Positions 1-8,994 of a stretch of 64,000 bases of DNA are shown in pieces. A program made the position numbers and the translations under genes. The notes under the pieces are model-generated. The model worked only from the letters and a program-made list of their open reading frames with translations, did no database searches and was not told the origin of the DNA. Location: positions 1 through 64,000 of the forward strand of contig CAZCYQ010000007.1 in the NCBI GenBank assembly GCA_964503085.1. The letters are read 5' to 3'. How positions within the stretch are numbered: position 1 is the first letter of the stretch; each line of letters starts with the position of its first letter. Source of the stretch: Bin80 sp964503085. Its GTDB lineage: Bacteria > Bacteroidota > Rhodothermia > Rhodothermales > Bin80.

Positions 1-93
1 CTAAAAACAAAATCTTCGAAAAATCCCCCGATTTGAGAGTTTTGCAAGAGGCTCCTGATTGACAATATTTTTATTGTACGACCTTGTGCACCC

Positions 94-987
94 ATGGAAC
101 GGCAAGCAACAACGCGGGTAATCGGGTATTCTAACTTTATTGCCAGTTCACACGTGTTATCTGCAATCGCTCCGGCCAAGATTAATCTGGGATTGCACGT
201 GCTACGCAAGCGAACAGACGGATTTCATGATCTGGCTACCGTGTTTCATCCAATAAGCTGGGCCGACACACTCACAGCAGACCATGCCAAAACGGTTAGT
301 CTAACCTGCACAGATACAACACTGCCCAGCGGGCAGGATAACCTAGTTGTACGCGCCGCCAGACTATTGCAGGCCTCTAGTGAAGTTAATCGGGGTGCAG
401 TGCTGCACCTGACAAAGGTTTTACCGCACGGTGCGGGGCTTGGCGGCGGATCAAGCAATGCAGCGACTGCATTACAAATCCTGTGTAGACTCTGGCGCCT
501 AGATTGCACAACCGAAACACTTGCGTCGCTTGCGTTAGATCTTGGATCAGATGTGCCGTTCTTTTTACGACGGTACACGGCCTATGCACAAGGCAGAGGC
601 GAAATACTGTCTCCTCTGGAAGATTACCGTTTTCCCTTCAGTCTGGCAGTTGTGGTGAACCCTGTTCGAATTTCAACGGCGTGGGCTTTTCGGTATGTTG
701 AGATACGTGAGACCGGTCGTGCAGATCTGGCCGAAGTGGTTCGCTCCAATGATCTCGATCGCTGGAAGCGTGAACTAACCAATGATTTTGAGGGCCCTGT
801 ATTTTCCAGGTGGCCGGCACTTCGCAAGACTAAATCTGCATTACTGGGTGCAGGCGCGTCTTTCGCATCCCTCACGGGGACGGGTTCAGGGGTTTATGGC
901 GTATTTGAGAGCTACAAGTATGCGGAGGATGCCGCTCAGGAGGCCGCAGCAAGAGGTTGCGCGACTTGGTGTGAGGCCCCGTCTTAG
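94..987 (+). CDS. ispE: 4-diphosphocytidyl-2-C-methyl-D-erythritol kinase IspE
   Basis: GHMP-family kinase of the MEP isoprenoid pathway, phosphorylating CDP-methylerythritol at the 2-hydroxyl in the cytoplasm. Seen: the APAKINLGL start motif (residues 27-35), the ATP-binding glycine-rich loop PHGAGLGGGSSNAA (111-124), GSDVPFFL (151-158, containing the catalytic-type Asp) and a C-terminal LTGTGSGVYG. The 297 residues fit the family. The ATG at 94 leaves about 25 residues before the conserved start; the in-frame GTG at 154 would give a more usual N-terminus, and neither has a clear Shine-Dalgarno sequence, so the start is uncertain. A sulfatase gene follows 52 bp downstream on the same strand. 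A second gene of the pathway, ispG, lies at 10355-11434 but is not in the same operon. Confidence 0.93.
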   Translation: MERQATTRVIGYSNFIASSHVLSAIAPAKINLGLHVLRKRTDGFHDLATVFHPISWADTLTADHAKTVSLTCTDTTLPSGQDNLVVRAARLLQASSEVNRGAVLHLTKVLPHGAGLGGGSSNAATALQILCRLWRLDCTTETLASLALDLGSDVPFFLRRYTAYAQGRGEILSPLEDYRFPFSLAVVVNPVRISTAWAFRYVEIRETGRADLAEVVRSNDLDRWKRELTNDFEGPVFSRWPALRKTKSALLGAGASFASLTGTGSGVYGVFESYKYAEDAAQEAAARGCATWCEAPS

Positions 988-1039
988 GTATTTATTTGCG
1001 ATCTTACGGCTCGCAATATTCGCACAGCTGATTTTTCTC

Positions 1040-2794
1040 ATGTTTCGTTGCACACTTTTGCTATCGGTCATAATCTTTTTTTCTGCCTGCAGCAGTACGG
1101 ATCGTCAGCCCAATGTAATTATCATTTTAGCCGATGATCAGGGATGGGGAGATTTATCCATAAACGGTAACACCAGTATCAATACATCAAATCTTGATCG
1201 GATGGCAGCCTCGGGGGTCAGGTTCGATCGCTTTTATGTCAGTCCTGTTTGCTCTCCGACCCGTGCTGAGCTCCTGACAGGGCGGTATCATACACGGTCG
1301 GGGGTGCATGGGACCAGTGCAGGTTCAGAGCGCATAAATGCTGACGAGACTACGCTTGCCGAGGTGTTCCAGGAAGCTGGTTATGTAACGGGGGTATTTG
1401 GCAAGTGGCACAACGGACAGCAGCCTCCCTATCATCCGAACAGTCGGGGGTTCGACCATTTTTATGGTTTTCCCTCTGGGCATTGGGGACATTATTTCTC
1501 TCCGCCTCTCGAATTGAATAATGAGCTCGTTCAGGGAGAGGGGTATCTGCCGGATGACGTGACACAGGCTGCTATGACGTTCATTACCGAAAACAGGACA
1601 TCTCCATTCCTGGTTTTTTTGCCCTACAATACGCCCCATTCTCCTATGCAGGTGCCGGATCAATGGTGGGACAGCGTACCGGAGGAATTTCAGGATCATC
1701 GCGATGCTGAAAGGGAGGATACGCTGCATACGCGGGCAGCACTTGCGATGACGCTCAATATTGACTGGAATGTGGGGCGTGTACTGGCCTTGTTGGAAGA
1801 GTTGTCGCTTTCTGAGGATACCATTGTGCTTTATTTCTCGGATAATGGTCCTAATGGTGCACGCTGGAATGCAGAGATGAAAGGTAGGAAGGGATCCACG
1901 GATGAAGGGGGCGTCCGTTCGCCTCTTCTGATGCAATGGACGGGTACCCTTGCTGCGAATACTGTGATCACAGAGATTACTGCTGCGATTGATTTAATGC
2001 CAACATTAACTGAACTTGCCGGCATTGAACTCAATACCCGATATCCACTGGATGGTATCAGTTTCGCTCCTCTGCTTACCGGTAATACTGAGGCAGTTCC
2101 AGAGCGTATGATTTTTTCGCACTGGAACGGACGCACCAGTGTGCGTACACAAACACATCGGTTGGACCATATTGGACAGCTCTTCAATATGGTTGATGAT
2201 CCAGAACAGCGACAAAATATCGCATCTGTACATCCGCAACTGGCCGATTCTCTTCACCGAGCAAGGGAGGCCTGGATCAATGAAGCTGTACCTGATACAT
2301 TTGAGAAGAGGCCATTCACGGTGGGGCATGCGGGCTACGACGTAACCTGGTTACCTGCCCGGGATGCGGTGGGATCGGGTGGAATCCTAAGATCCAACCG
2401 GTATCCGAATGATAGCTTTCTTACGAACTGGACGCATACGGATGACGCGATTCTTTGGGACGTTGAGGTTCTAACGGCGGGGGAGTACATGGCTACGCTG
2501 TACTATACGGCGGCATCAGGCGATGAAGGGGCGCAGATCACACTGAATTTTGGGGATAGTGCAGTGGGGGAAAGGATTGCTGAGGCACATGATCCACCGG
2601 AATACGGAATGAATGAAGACCGTGTACTTCGGATTGAGTCGTATGTAAAGGATTTCCGTCCATTGCCGCTGGGGCAGATTTTCCTTGAAGCAGGGCGCAA
2701 ACCTTTATCGCTGCGCGCAACCAGTATTCCAGGTACTGCGGTTGCTGATGTTCGTCTTCTACGGCTGGAACGTATTGTGGAACAGGGCTCTTGA
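1040..2794 (+). CDS. Lipoprotein sulfatase (arylsulfatase family S1)
   Basis: Sulfate-ester hydrolase, probably acting on sulfated glycans at the cell envelope. I chose the ATG at 1040 because it opens a lipoprotein signal peptide with lipobox FFSAC (Cys17); the frame stays open further upstream into ispE, but that stretch is not protein-like. The metal-binding ADDQGWGDL lies at 31-39. The formylglycine motif CSPTRAELLTGR (Cys71) is canonical, so the enzyme should be matured by FGE or anSME. The last ~150 residues after the sulfatase fold look like a beta-rich accessory domain. The 584 residues are normal for such secreted sulfatases. Substrate cannot be told from sequence. It follows ispE with a 52-bp gap. 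Confidence 0.9.
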   Translation: MFRCTLLLSVIIFFSACSSTDRQPNVIIILADDQGWGDLSINGNTSINTSNLDRMAASGVRFDRFYVSPVCSPTRAELLTGRYHTRSGVHGTSAGSERINADETTLAEVFQEAGYVTGVFGKWHNGQQPPYHPNSRGFDHFYGFPSGHWGHYFSPPLELNNELVQGEGYLPDDVTQAAMTFITENRTSPFLVFLPYNTPHSPMQVPDQWWDSVPEEFQDHRDAEREDTLHTRAALAMTLNIDWNVGRVLALLEELSLSEDTIVLYFSDNGPNGARWNAEMKGRKGSTDEGGVRSPLLMQWTGTLAANTVITEITAAIDLMPTLTELAGIELNTRYPLDGISFAPLLTGNTEAVPERMIFSHWNGRTSVRTQTHRLDHIGQLFNMVDDPEQRQNIASVHPQLADSLHRAREAWINEAVPDTFEKRPFTVGHAGYDVTWLPARDAVGSGGILRSNRYPNDSFLTNWTHTDDAILWDVEVLTAGEYMATLYYTAASGDEGAQITLNFGDSAVGERIAEAHDPPEYGMNEDRVLRIESYVKDFRPLPLGQIFLEAGRKPLSLRATSIPGTAVADVRLLRLERIVEQGS

Positions 2795-3049
2795 GCATCT
2801 TGCTCCTGCTCCCGGGCAGAAGCCGTGTTGCTGAAGATTAGCTTTCTACTATGACATATCTTCCGATTAGTCAGACAATCACACCTGATTACATCATTCC
2901 ATTCTCCGGACACCGGATAATTCCACGGCCCCTCCCGGTGTTAAATGCATCCGGCCACAGGTCGGCTCTTTGGCGCGTCGGCTACGATTGCATTGATCGA
3001 CTTCGGTCACACGATCCGACTGTCCTAATGAACATGGCGTGGCCTGATG

Positions 3050-5371
3050 CTACCAGGTCACGCGATCTTTCGAATTAGCCTCAGCCCCAGGTGACCGATT
3101 CGGTGGCGGGGCAGGGAAGTAACTGTTCGTGCTGATCATTGGCTCCTCACTGTTATCCAGATACCTCATAAATTCACCGACCACAAATAGAGCGTTGTGC
3201 GCCCCCTGACCCCAGTAGCTTGAGCGAAAGGTCATACGTCGATCATTGAAGCCAACCCATGCACCACTAACCAACTCTGGATGCATTAGCATGAACCAGC
3301 CGTCTCCACCCCCATTCCTGATTCCGGTCCGTTCGTCAGTGCGCCCCTGCGTTGTACCGGTTTTGCCGGCGAGATCATAGCCAGAAAGGCCATAGCTCGT
3401 TCTGATACGGATGCCCGTACCATAATTGATTACATCACGAAGCATATCTGTGACGGTCGCAGCAGTTTGCTCGGAGAGTCTTTCTTCTCGAATAGGCTGA
3501 TATTCGTACAACACTGTCCCATCCTCATCAAGTATTCGAGTAACCATTACAGGTTCGTTTAGAAATCCCTGATTGGCAAATGTACTGTACGCGACCGCCA
3601 GCTCAAGAAGAGTAACCTCGCTCGTCCCTAGGGCCAATGAACGCACCGGGTTCAAGTAACTGTTGATCCCCATATTGTTAGCAAGGTTGGCCACATTCAA
3701 AGGATTAATATTTTGAATGATCTGTGCGGTGACAGTATTTAAAGATTTTGCCAATCCCTCCCGCATGCTGACACTGTCCCCGGAAACCTCATTCCCATAA
3801 TTACTAGGACTCCAAACTACCCCCGTAGACTCATCCACATACTGATAGACCGAGTCTTTGTACATATTCTCAGGTGAGTAGTCGTTGTCAATAGCAACTG
3901 CATAGGTAAATGGTTTGAAAGTCGAACCAGGTTGTCTTTTTGCGATGCTGACATGGTCATACCAATCCTCCTTAAGCGTTCGACCACCAACCCAGGCTTT
4001 TATGTGTCCATTTCGGGGATCTATTACAACGAAGCCAACTTCCAATCGACTCTTGGCAACCTTGAGTGAGTCAATAAATGCAGGATTTTTTTTCAGTTCA
4101 CGCAATGCTTCATTCGGAGACATCCCTTGACTTCGAAGTGTCTGGTATCGCGACGTTTCTCCGATATACGTATTCAGATCCGAGGAATTGTAGCGTTCCC
4201 AGAACCATGCAAAACGATTTTCGGGGTTTGCGTGACAGGGGGCCTCCATGTATTTTTTTAAATCAGTTCCCCAGTCCAGTCTCGGGCTTCTGGGCGCACT
4301 CCACTCACAGTCAACGACGGCCTGCAGGGAATCCAGTGTGGTTCTGGCGGCTTCCTGGGCCATAGATTGCATTCTTGAGTCGAGTGTGGTTTCGATCCTG
4401 AGCCCAGTGGCATATATATCGATGTCATTTTCCTGCCCCCATTTGGTAAGCCACTGGCGCATCTGTTCGGCATAGTGTGGAGCAAAGCTGTCCGTGACAT
4501 CTGCCGTTCGGATATTAGTAATCGTGGACGAGTCCCTGATCGCCTCATAGTGTTCCCGGTCAAGAAAATCTTGGGAGACCATGCGGTACAGAACCGTATT
4601 ACGGCGCATCTGTGATTGTTCTGGGTTTCGCACTGGATCATAGCGATAAGTCCCTTTGAGCAATCCGATCAGTGTTGCACTTTCCAATAGATCCAGGTCA
4701 GTCGCTGATTTTCTAAAATAAGTCCGCGCGGCAGCTTCGATCCCATAGGAATTATAAAGGAAGGGGACAGTATTCAGGTACATTTCGGCGATCTCATCCT
4801 TCGCATAGAGTTGTTCCAGCCGTATTGCAGTAACCATCTCTTTGAGCTTGCGCGTCACACTGACTTCAAATCCGATCTGTTCGTTATAGATATTGCGCGC
4901 CAACTGTTGTGTGATAGTTGAGCCTCCTTGACGCTCGAACGGGAGCCCAAGCTCTCCGAGGATGGACTGGGTGACTGCCGATGCTGTGCGAAAAAGGCTG
5001 ATGCCCCAGTGATCGTAAAAGCGGTGATCTTCAGTTGCAATCAGTGCATCGCGCACGTGTACCGAAATTGAATCATAAGTAATCCAGGAACGGTTCTCCC
5101 GTCCATAGCGCGCCAGCTCTTCACCATCTGCTGTGTAGGCTACACTTGCGTACGAAAGTTCCGGGTTTTCGATTTCTCGCAAGGATGGTGTATCCAGGGA
5201 AAGTATCAGCATGTAGACGAACAGAAAAACTGCCCCAAGGACGATCGGTATGACCGGGATACTCAGAACAAAGGCAGCCTGGGCGATCTCAGGTTTTCGA
5301 AAAACGCGGAGCAGAAACCCTCGATATCCCTTTAGTGCACGCAAGCGCGGCTTTTGTTTTTTTCCTGGCAT
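3050..5371 (-). CDS. Bifunctional penicillin-binding protein 1A (GT51 + transpeptidase)
   Basis: Class A PBP that polymerises lipid II and cross-links peptidoglycan on the periplasmic face. Seen: a basic cytoplasmic tail, one membrane segment (~33-57), GT51 motifs EDHRFYDHWG (114-123) and GGSTITQQLARN (149-160), then the transpeptidase SxxK (GSTFK, Ser483-Lys486), SLN (543-545) and KTGTT (670-674). All catalytic motifs are present and the 773 residues fit PBP1A/1C-type enzymes of Bacteroidota. It stands alone on the minus strand, convergent with the sulfatase to its left and followed by about 250 bp without a convincing gene. Confidence 0.93.
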   Translation of the reverse strand: MPGKKQKPRLRALKGYRGFLLRVFRKPEIAQAAFVLSIPVIPIVLGAVFLFVYMLILSLDTPSLREIENPELSYASVAYTADGEELARYGRENRSWITYDSISVHVRDALIATEDHRFYDHWGISLFRTASAVTQSILGELGLPFERQGGSTITQQLARNIYNEQIGFEVSVTRKLKEMVTAIRLEQLYAKDEIAEMYLNTVPFLYNSYGIEAAARTYFRKSATDLDLLESATLIGLLKGTYRYDPVRNPEQSQMRRNTVLYRMVSQDFLDREHYEAIRDSSTITNIRTADVTDSFAPHYAEQMRQWLTKWGQENDIDIYATGLRIETTLDSRMQSMAQEAARTTLDSLQAVVDCEWSAPRSPRLDWGTDLKKYMEAPCHANPENRFAWFWERYNSSDLNTYIGETSRYQTLRSQGMSPNEALRELKKNPAFIDSLKVAKSRLEVGFVVIDPRNGHIKAWVGGRTLKEDWYDHVSIAKRQPGSTFKPFTYAVAIDNDYSPENMYKDSVYQYVDESTGVVWSPSNYGNEVSGDSVSMREGLAKSLNTVTAQIIQNINPLNVANLANNMGINSYLNPVRSLALGTSEVTLLELAVAYSTFANQGFLNEPVMVTRILDEDGTVLYEYQPIREERLSEQTAATVTDMLRDVINYGTGIRIRTSYGLSGYDLAGKTGTTQGRTDERTGIRNGGGDGWFMLMHPELVSGAWVGFNDRRMTFRSSYWGQGAHNALFVVGEFMRYLDNSEEPMISTNSYFPAPPPNRSPGAEANSKDRVTW

Positions 5372-5870
5372 TAGTGGAGCGAGCCTATGGCAGGCTTTTG
5401 TGTGCCTCTCTGTTTACTGGTTGATGCCGACAAGTCTCTTGCACCATGACAGGGAGGAAATCGTTCCATATTATGTCTTCGTCATGCCGGGTCGCTACCT
5501 GAAACTGCCAACAAACTCGCCATGCTGGATCTGCTTGTCCGAGTGGCCTGTGGATCAGGGTTACTCCACAAATCTGCAGCCTCTAATGGGTTGAGAATGC
5601 TCAGATTCTGTAACACGGGCTATTAAATTTGCTACCTTCAATCCTTTTTTCAAAATGGTGAGAAAGCCTGGCTTATCCCCTCTTCCTAAATAGTCCAATC
5701 TTGAAAGTCAACAGAAACTTTATTACTCAAGGATGTCATAGACTACATCTACAGCCTGATAGGTGTCGTTCTGGATGGTTGAGGTGGTTCCATGGGAACT
5801 CGACGGTTAATTATTGAAGATTATTACAGTGTTGTTTTGGGAATGTCAAGCAGCTGTTGAGGGGCGTATC
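5372..5870. other. Intergenic region, no gene recognised
   Basis: About 500 bp between the start of the PBP gene and the end of hipA. A short open frame on the plus strand overlaps the PBP start and has no protein-like features, so I do not call it. The plus strand carries TAAATTTG at 5624-5631, which matches the Bacteroidota -7 element TAnnTTTG, but no plus-strand gene follows it. No tRNA, terminator or repeat was seen. Confidence 0.4.
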
Positions 5871-7094
5871 CTAGATTTTCACAGAAATTGCAGTCTCATA
5901 AATGTCCATATCGGCTTTGCTTATACCCAGTCGCAGTGATAATTCGCGCCAGTTTTTTACAGCAAGTGCAACCTCAGCCACAATACTTTTTGCGGTATCC
6001 GGTTTGAGTGCAAAATAGGGGGCTGCCCTATATGCGAGTTCCAAATCGGCATCTGGACCTTCCTCGGAAATCCATGTAGTCAACTCGCGAGCTTTCTTGT
6101 ACCTTGGCATTGGATTTAGATCAAATGCAGGCGATAAGCGCCACTGGTTATTGCCCGCGTATAGAAAGCCGTGATTGCGCAGGTGATCATCCAGGTTGCT
6201 AATCATTACGCCGAATACAATCCGTCGCCAGAGTTCATGCAAATCGTTTATCGGCGATATGGAATACATGCGGATACATTCTGCAATATCTGTGTATGTC
6301 GCATTGTCACCATCTTGCAATCCCAAGAGGCTCATGGCGGACAGGAAAGGGATGCGCTCTTCGCAAGCCCGATCAAATCTTTGGATTAAGGCAACGGGTA
6401 AATCCCCAACCATTTGAAGGTTGCCTTTAGCAGCATTAATTCCTGCTTTGTCTGCAAGCATGAGTGCAAGAATTTCTCCGTGCGGGATGCTGTAGTCGTC
6501 ATCTGGTTTTGGGAATTTAGCGATGAGTAGAGAGCCCTCACTGTCAATAGCGGCAGATTTTGGACGGGTTCCGCCAAGCGGAGAGCCTTCATTGAGCAGA
6601 AGTCTCAGGTCGTCTGTCGTTTCTGTGTTCGCTTGAATGGCCATCGCAGCATTAAACAGAGCATGGACCGATTTCAACGGAGGCACGGTACGCCGTCCAA
6701 TGTTGCTAATAAAATCAGACTCGCCATTGCGCATAAAGCGAAGAGCACCAACTCTGGTGTAGTCGTTTATTGCCAACAGATAGTCAAGCTCCGAGAGACT
6801 TCTGTTGTGGCCCATCTTGTGGAATGCGCGACGAACTAATTTCCGCCCCCAGCGGTCAGGAACACAGTCTCGGATCGCACCTGGTAGTGCAGTTTTTTCC
6901 GAGGTCCAATAATGTTGCCGCGTGGTCAGTTGTAAGTTCGCGGGGTCAAGTGCAAATGCCTCACGATAGGATAGCCAAGAGTCTGTATACTCAAACAGTG
7001 AACTATTGCGGTGGGCTTTTCCAATATAGCGGAGGTGACCTGCAAGATGTGTCGTCCCACCAAATTGCACATGGACCTCAATGACTTCATTCAT
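5871..7094 (-). CDS. hipA: HipA-type serine/threonine kinase toxin (module 1)
   Basis: Type II toxin kinase of the HipBA family; characterised relatives phosphorylate glutamyl-tRNA synthetase and cause growth arrest, but the target here is unknown. Seen: the N-terminal HipA_N-like part, the Gly-rich loop SPLGGTRPK (171-179), catalytic SNLDDHLRNHGF (299-310; Asp302/Asp303) and the metal-binding SPAFDLNP (321-328). The 407 residues are normal and all kinase motifs are present. It overlaps the upstream hipB by 4 bp (ATGA), so the two are translationally coupled. The loop carries Ser/Thr residues that could be autophosphorylated as in E. coli HipA; this is inference. Confidence 0.9.
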   Translation of the reverse strand: MNEVIEVHVQFGGTTHLAGHLRYIGKAHRNSSLFEYTDSWLSYREAFALDPANLQLTTRQHYWTSEKTALPGAIRDCVPDRWGRKLVRRAFHKMGHNRSLSELDYLLAINDYTRVGALRFMRNGESDFISNIGRRTVPPLKSVHALFNAAMAIQANTETTDDLRLLLNEGSPLGGTRPKSAAIDSEGSLLIAKFPKPDDDYSIPHGEILALMLADKAGINAAKGNLQMVGDLPVALIQRFDRACEERIPFLSAMSLLGLQDGDNATYTDIAECIRMYSISPINDLHELWRRIVFGVMISNLDDHLRNHGFLYAGNNQWRLSPAFDLNPMPRYKKARELTTWISEEGPDADLELAYRAAPYFALKPDTAKSIVAEVALAVKNWRELSLRLGISKADMDIYETAISVKI

Positions 7095-7426
7095 GGTCTT
7101 ATCCTCATTTGACTTCCAGATCTGATGCGCTTTGGAAGTCGGTCTTCGTCCAGATCTAAGCCGAGCGTGTCATTAGTTCGATCGGCAACCTGCCCGAAGC
7201 GCTTGACCAGCCCCAAGATCGCCAACACGGAGAGATAGGCACCCATCGATACCGACGGATCCCCCTTTTCGATCCGGGCGAGTGTGCTGCGACTCAAAAA
7301 GGCGCGTTCAGCCATGGAGACCATTGAAATACGTCGTTTCTTACGTGCGACAGCGATGTCAGCACCCAGTTTTTCTAAGGCTTTTCGAGCAGCGATAGGA
7401 AGTGCTGAGATTGAAAGTGATTGCAT
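7091..7426 (-). CDS. hipB: HipB-type helix-turn-helix antitoxin (module 1)
   Basis: Small XRE/Cro-type DNA-binding protein expected to bind HipA and repress its own operon. Seen: an HTH spanning roughly residues 20-72, with ARKKRRISMVSMAERAFL followed by SRSTLARIEKGDPSVSMGAY, as in HipB/XRE proteins, and a basic tail ending RSGSQMRIRP. It is the first gene of a two-gene operon and overlaps hipA by ATGA. The 111 residues are slightly longer than E. coli HipB. Inverted repeats just upstream (7433-7467) are candidate operators. Confidence 0.85.
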   Translation of the reverse strand: MQSLSISALPIAARKALEKLGADIAVARKKRRISMVSMAERAFLSRSTLARIEKGDPSVSMGAYLSVLAILGLVKRFGQVADRTNDTLGLDLDEDRLPKRIRSGSQMRIRP

Positions 7427-7432
7427 TTTGCA

Positions 7433-7467
7433 TTATTAATAAGTCATAAGATGATATAATGAATCAT
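7433..7467 (-). promoter_or_regulatory. Candidate HipB operator/promoter
   Basis: An AT-rich stretch directly upstream of hipB holds a perfect 10-bp palindrome TTATTAATAA (7433-7442) and a second inverted repeat with arms ATGAT (7451-7455) and ATCAT (7463-7467). HipBA operons are commonly autoregulated through palindromes at this position. The sites are seen in the sequence; the binding is inferred. Confidence 0.4.
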
Positions 7468-7933
7468 ACATAAATCACTAAATCCTGTTTCCATGGCATT
7501 AGGCTAATCCTGCTTTGTGATTGGTAAAAGCACTTAACAATGGCTTTCACGTTGCTTAGCTTAGCAGCATGCAAGCATTTCCTGAAATTCTTATCACACT
7601 TCGCTGCGACATTTTCTCATTGGGCTTCGCAGTGCGCTGCTCCGTCTCGTTGTGCGCGTTCTCCTTCGAGTGAACTTCTAAGTGCTACTGTTGAAAAATG
7701 TGACTACCACTATGTATGGTCGCGAATGCAGCCTAATCCGAGGGAGGAGTTAGTTTCGTTTGAACGTGTGTCCAGTATTTACGCGGGAGTGCAGGGAAGC
7801 GCGGGCCGCAACAGCGACAGGGATGATTGAACCTGACACGTGGATAGATCGATTGTTATTCGTAGCTTCTTCGTGAGTACTGCAACCAAATGGTATTACA
7901 AGTGCTATAAGGAGACGGGTATAGATATCTGGG
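7468..7933. other. Intergenic region, no gene recognised
   Basis: About 465 bp between the divergent hipBA and rhomboid genes. The one open frame (7540-7830, plus) has low-complexity Ser/Ala/Cys composition and no domain, so I do not call it. An AAGGAG-like purine run at about 7908-7914 lies roughly 20 bp before the rhomboid ATG, which is too far to be a normal ribosome binding site. Nothing else was recognised. Confidence 0.4.
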
Positions 7934-8566
7934 ATGGTGTATTCCTCATATGGTGGTTTCGGTGGTTACGGCGCATTTCCGCCTGTAATTAAGAACCTCT
8001 TGATTATAAACGGGCTGGTTTTCCTTGCCCAGCTTGTCAATGTTTTTCCACTTTTGGGATGGTTTGCATTGTGGCCGCTTGGGAACGGATTTCAGGCGTA
8101 TCAACTTGTAACGTATAGTTTCCTTCACGGGGGATTCACACACTTATTGTTCAATATGTTCGCGCTGTGGATGTTTGGCGCTCAGATTGAGAACACATGG
8201 GGTTCCCGGCGCTTTGCAATCTACTATTTCGCCTGTGTGCTTGGGGCCGGCTTTGTTCAACTCGCCGCCACTTATTTCTCGGGGGGGCTCTGGCCTACAG
8301 TCGGTGCATCAGGCGGCGTATTCGGGATACTTCTTGCCTTTGGGATGATGTTTCCAGAACAGCGGATTATGCTGCTTTTTCCACCGATCCCAATGAAGGC
8401 CAAGTATTTTGTGATTGGGTATGGCTTACTGGAGCTTGTATTCGCAACGACCGATCTTCAGCCAGGTGTGGCGAACCTGGCGCACTTAGGTGGAATGGCC
8501 GCTGGATTTCTGCTGATTATGTACTGGCGTGGACGGCTGCCCTTTAAACCCAGGTCTAATTATTGA
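7934..8566 (+). CDS. Rhomboid-family intramembrane serine protease
   Basis: Membrane protease with six predicted helices, cleaving transmembrane substrates in the inner membrane. Seen: a Gly/Tyr-rich N-terminus, the loop-1 region around WPLGNGFQAYQLVTYSFLH with HGGFTHLLFNMF (65-76), the catalytic serine in GASGGVFG (Ser126) and the catalytic histidine in NLAHLGGMAAG (His184). The 210 residues match the compact bacterial form. It is a single gene between intergenic stretches; partners and substrate cannot be told. Confidence 0.92.
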   Translation: MVYSSYGGFGGYGAFPPVIKNLLIINGLVFLAQLVNVFPLLGWFALWPLGNGFQAYQLVTYSFLHGGFTHLLFNMFALWMFGAQIENTWGSRRFAIYYFACVLGAGFVQLAATYFSGGLWPTVGASGGVFGILLAFGMMFPEQRIMLLFPPIPMKAKYFVIGYGLLELVFATTDLQPGVANLAHLGGMAAGFLLIMYWRGRLPFKPRSNY

Positions 8567-8994
8567 CCACCTGGCACATTAGAATTCGTCTTGTAATCAG
8601 GTTTGCGCAATAGGCGGAGTGGGGAGGAGTACATTGGCTTCCATGATGTTCAGGCAAGACCGGCCAGCACGAGCGACCTTCCTATTGCCCACCGCCTTGT
8701 ATACTGCTTGACTACCAGACGTTTATATCTGCTCCAGACGGAGAGGTACTTTTTTTGTTTTGTCCATAGTATGCCATATCCCATTCTTGCTCACCGGAAT
8801 CCTTTGTGTCTTCGGCCCAAGGTATGTGAACTTGGGCAAAGAATGGGTCCTCTGCTCCTGAGTATTTGAGTGTAGTTGCTCCCTTCGTTACGTAAATAAA
8901 CGCTCAGGGCTGCGGTCAATCGATCTAAATATATCCCGGACTACTGGAAAATCCCGTACTCTGAGGGAGTCACGGTGGAGCAAATTTAGTAACA
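8567..8994. other. Intergenic region, no gene recognised
   Basis: About 430 bp between the rhomboid and second sulfatase genes. A plus-strand open frame at 8603-8869 has no recognisable features and poor composition. I see no terminator with a T-run, no tRNA and no repeat. Confidence 0.4.

Noticed and set aside
782..1039. N-terminal extension of the first sulfatase into ispE
   Set aside because: The frame is open, but it lies inside ispE in another frame, and the lipoprotein signal starts cleanly at 1040.
5250..5594. Plus-strand frame at the PBP start
   Set aside because: Half of it is antisense to the PBP N-terminus; no domain, signal or good start.
7540..7830. Plus-strand 96-codon frame
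   Set aside because: Ser/Ala/Cys-biased composition without any motif; probably chance.
8603..8869. Plus-strand 88-codon frame
   Set aside because: No recognisable features and no ribosome binding site.
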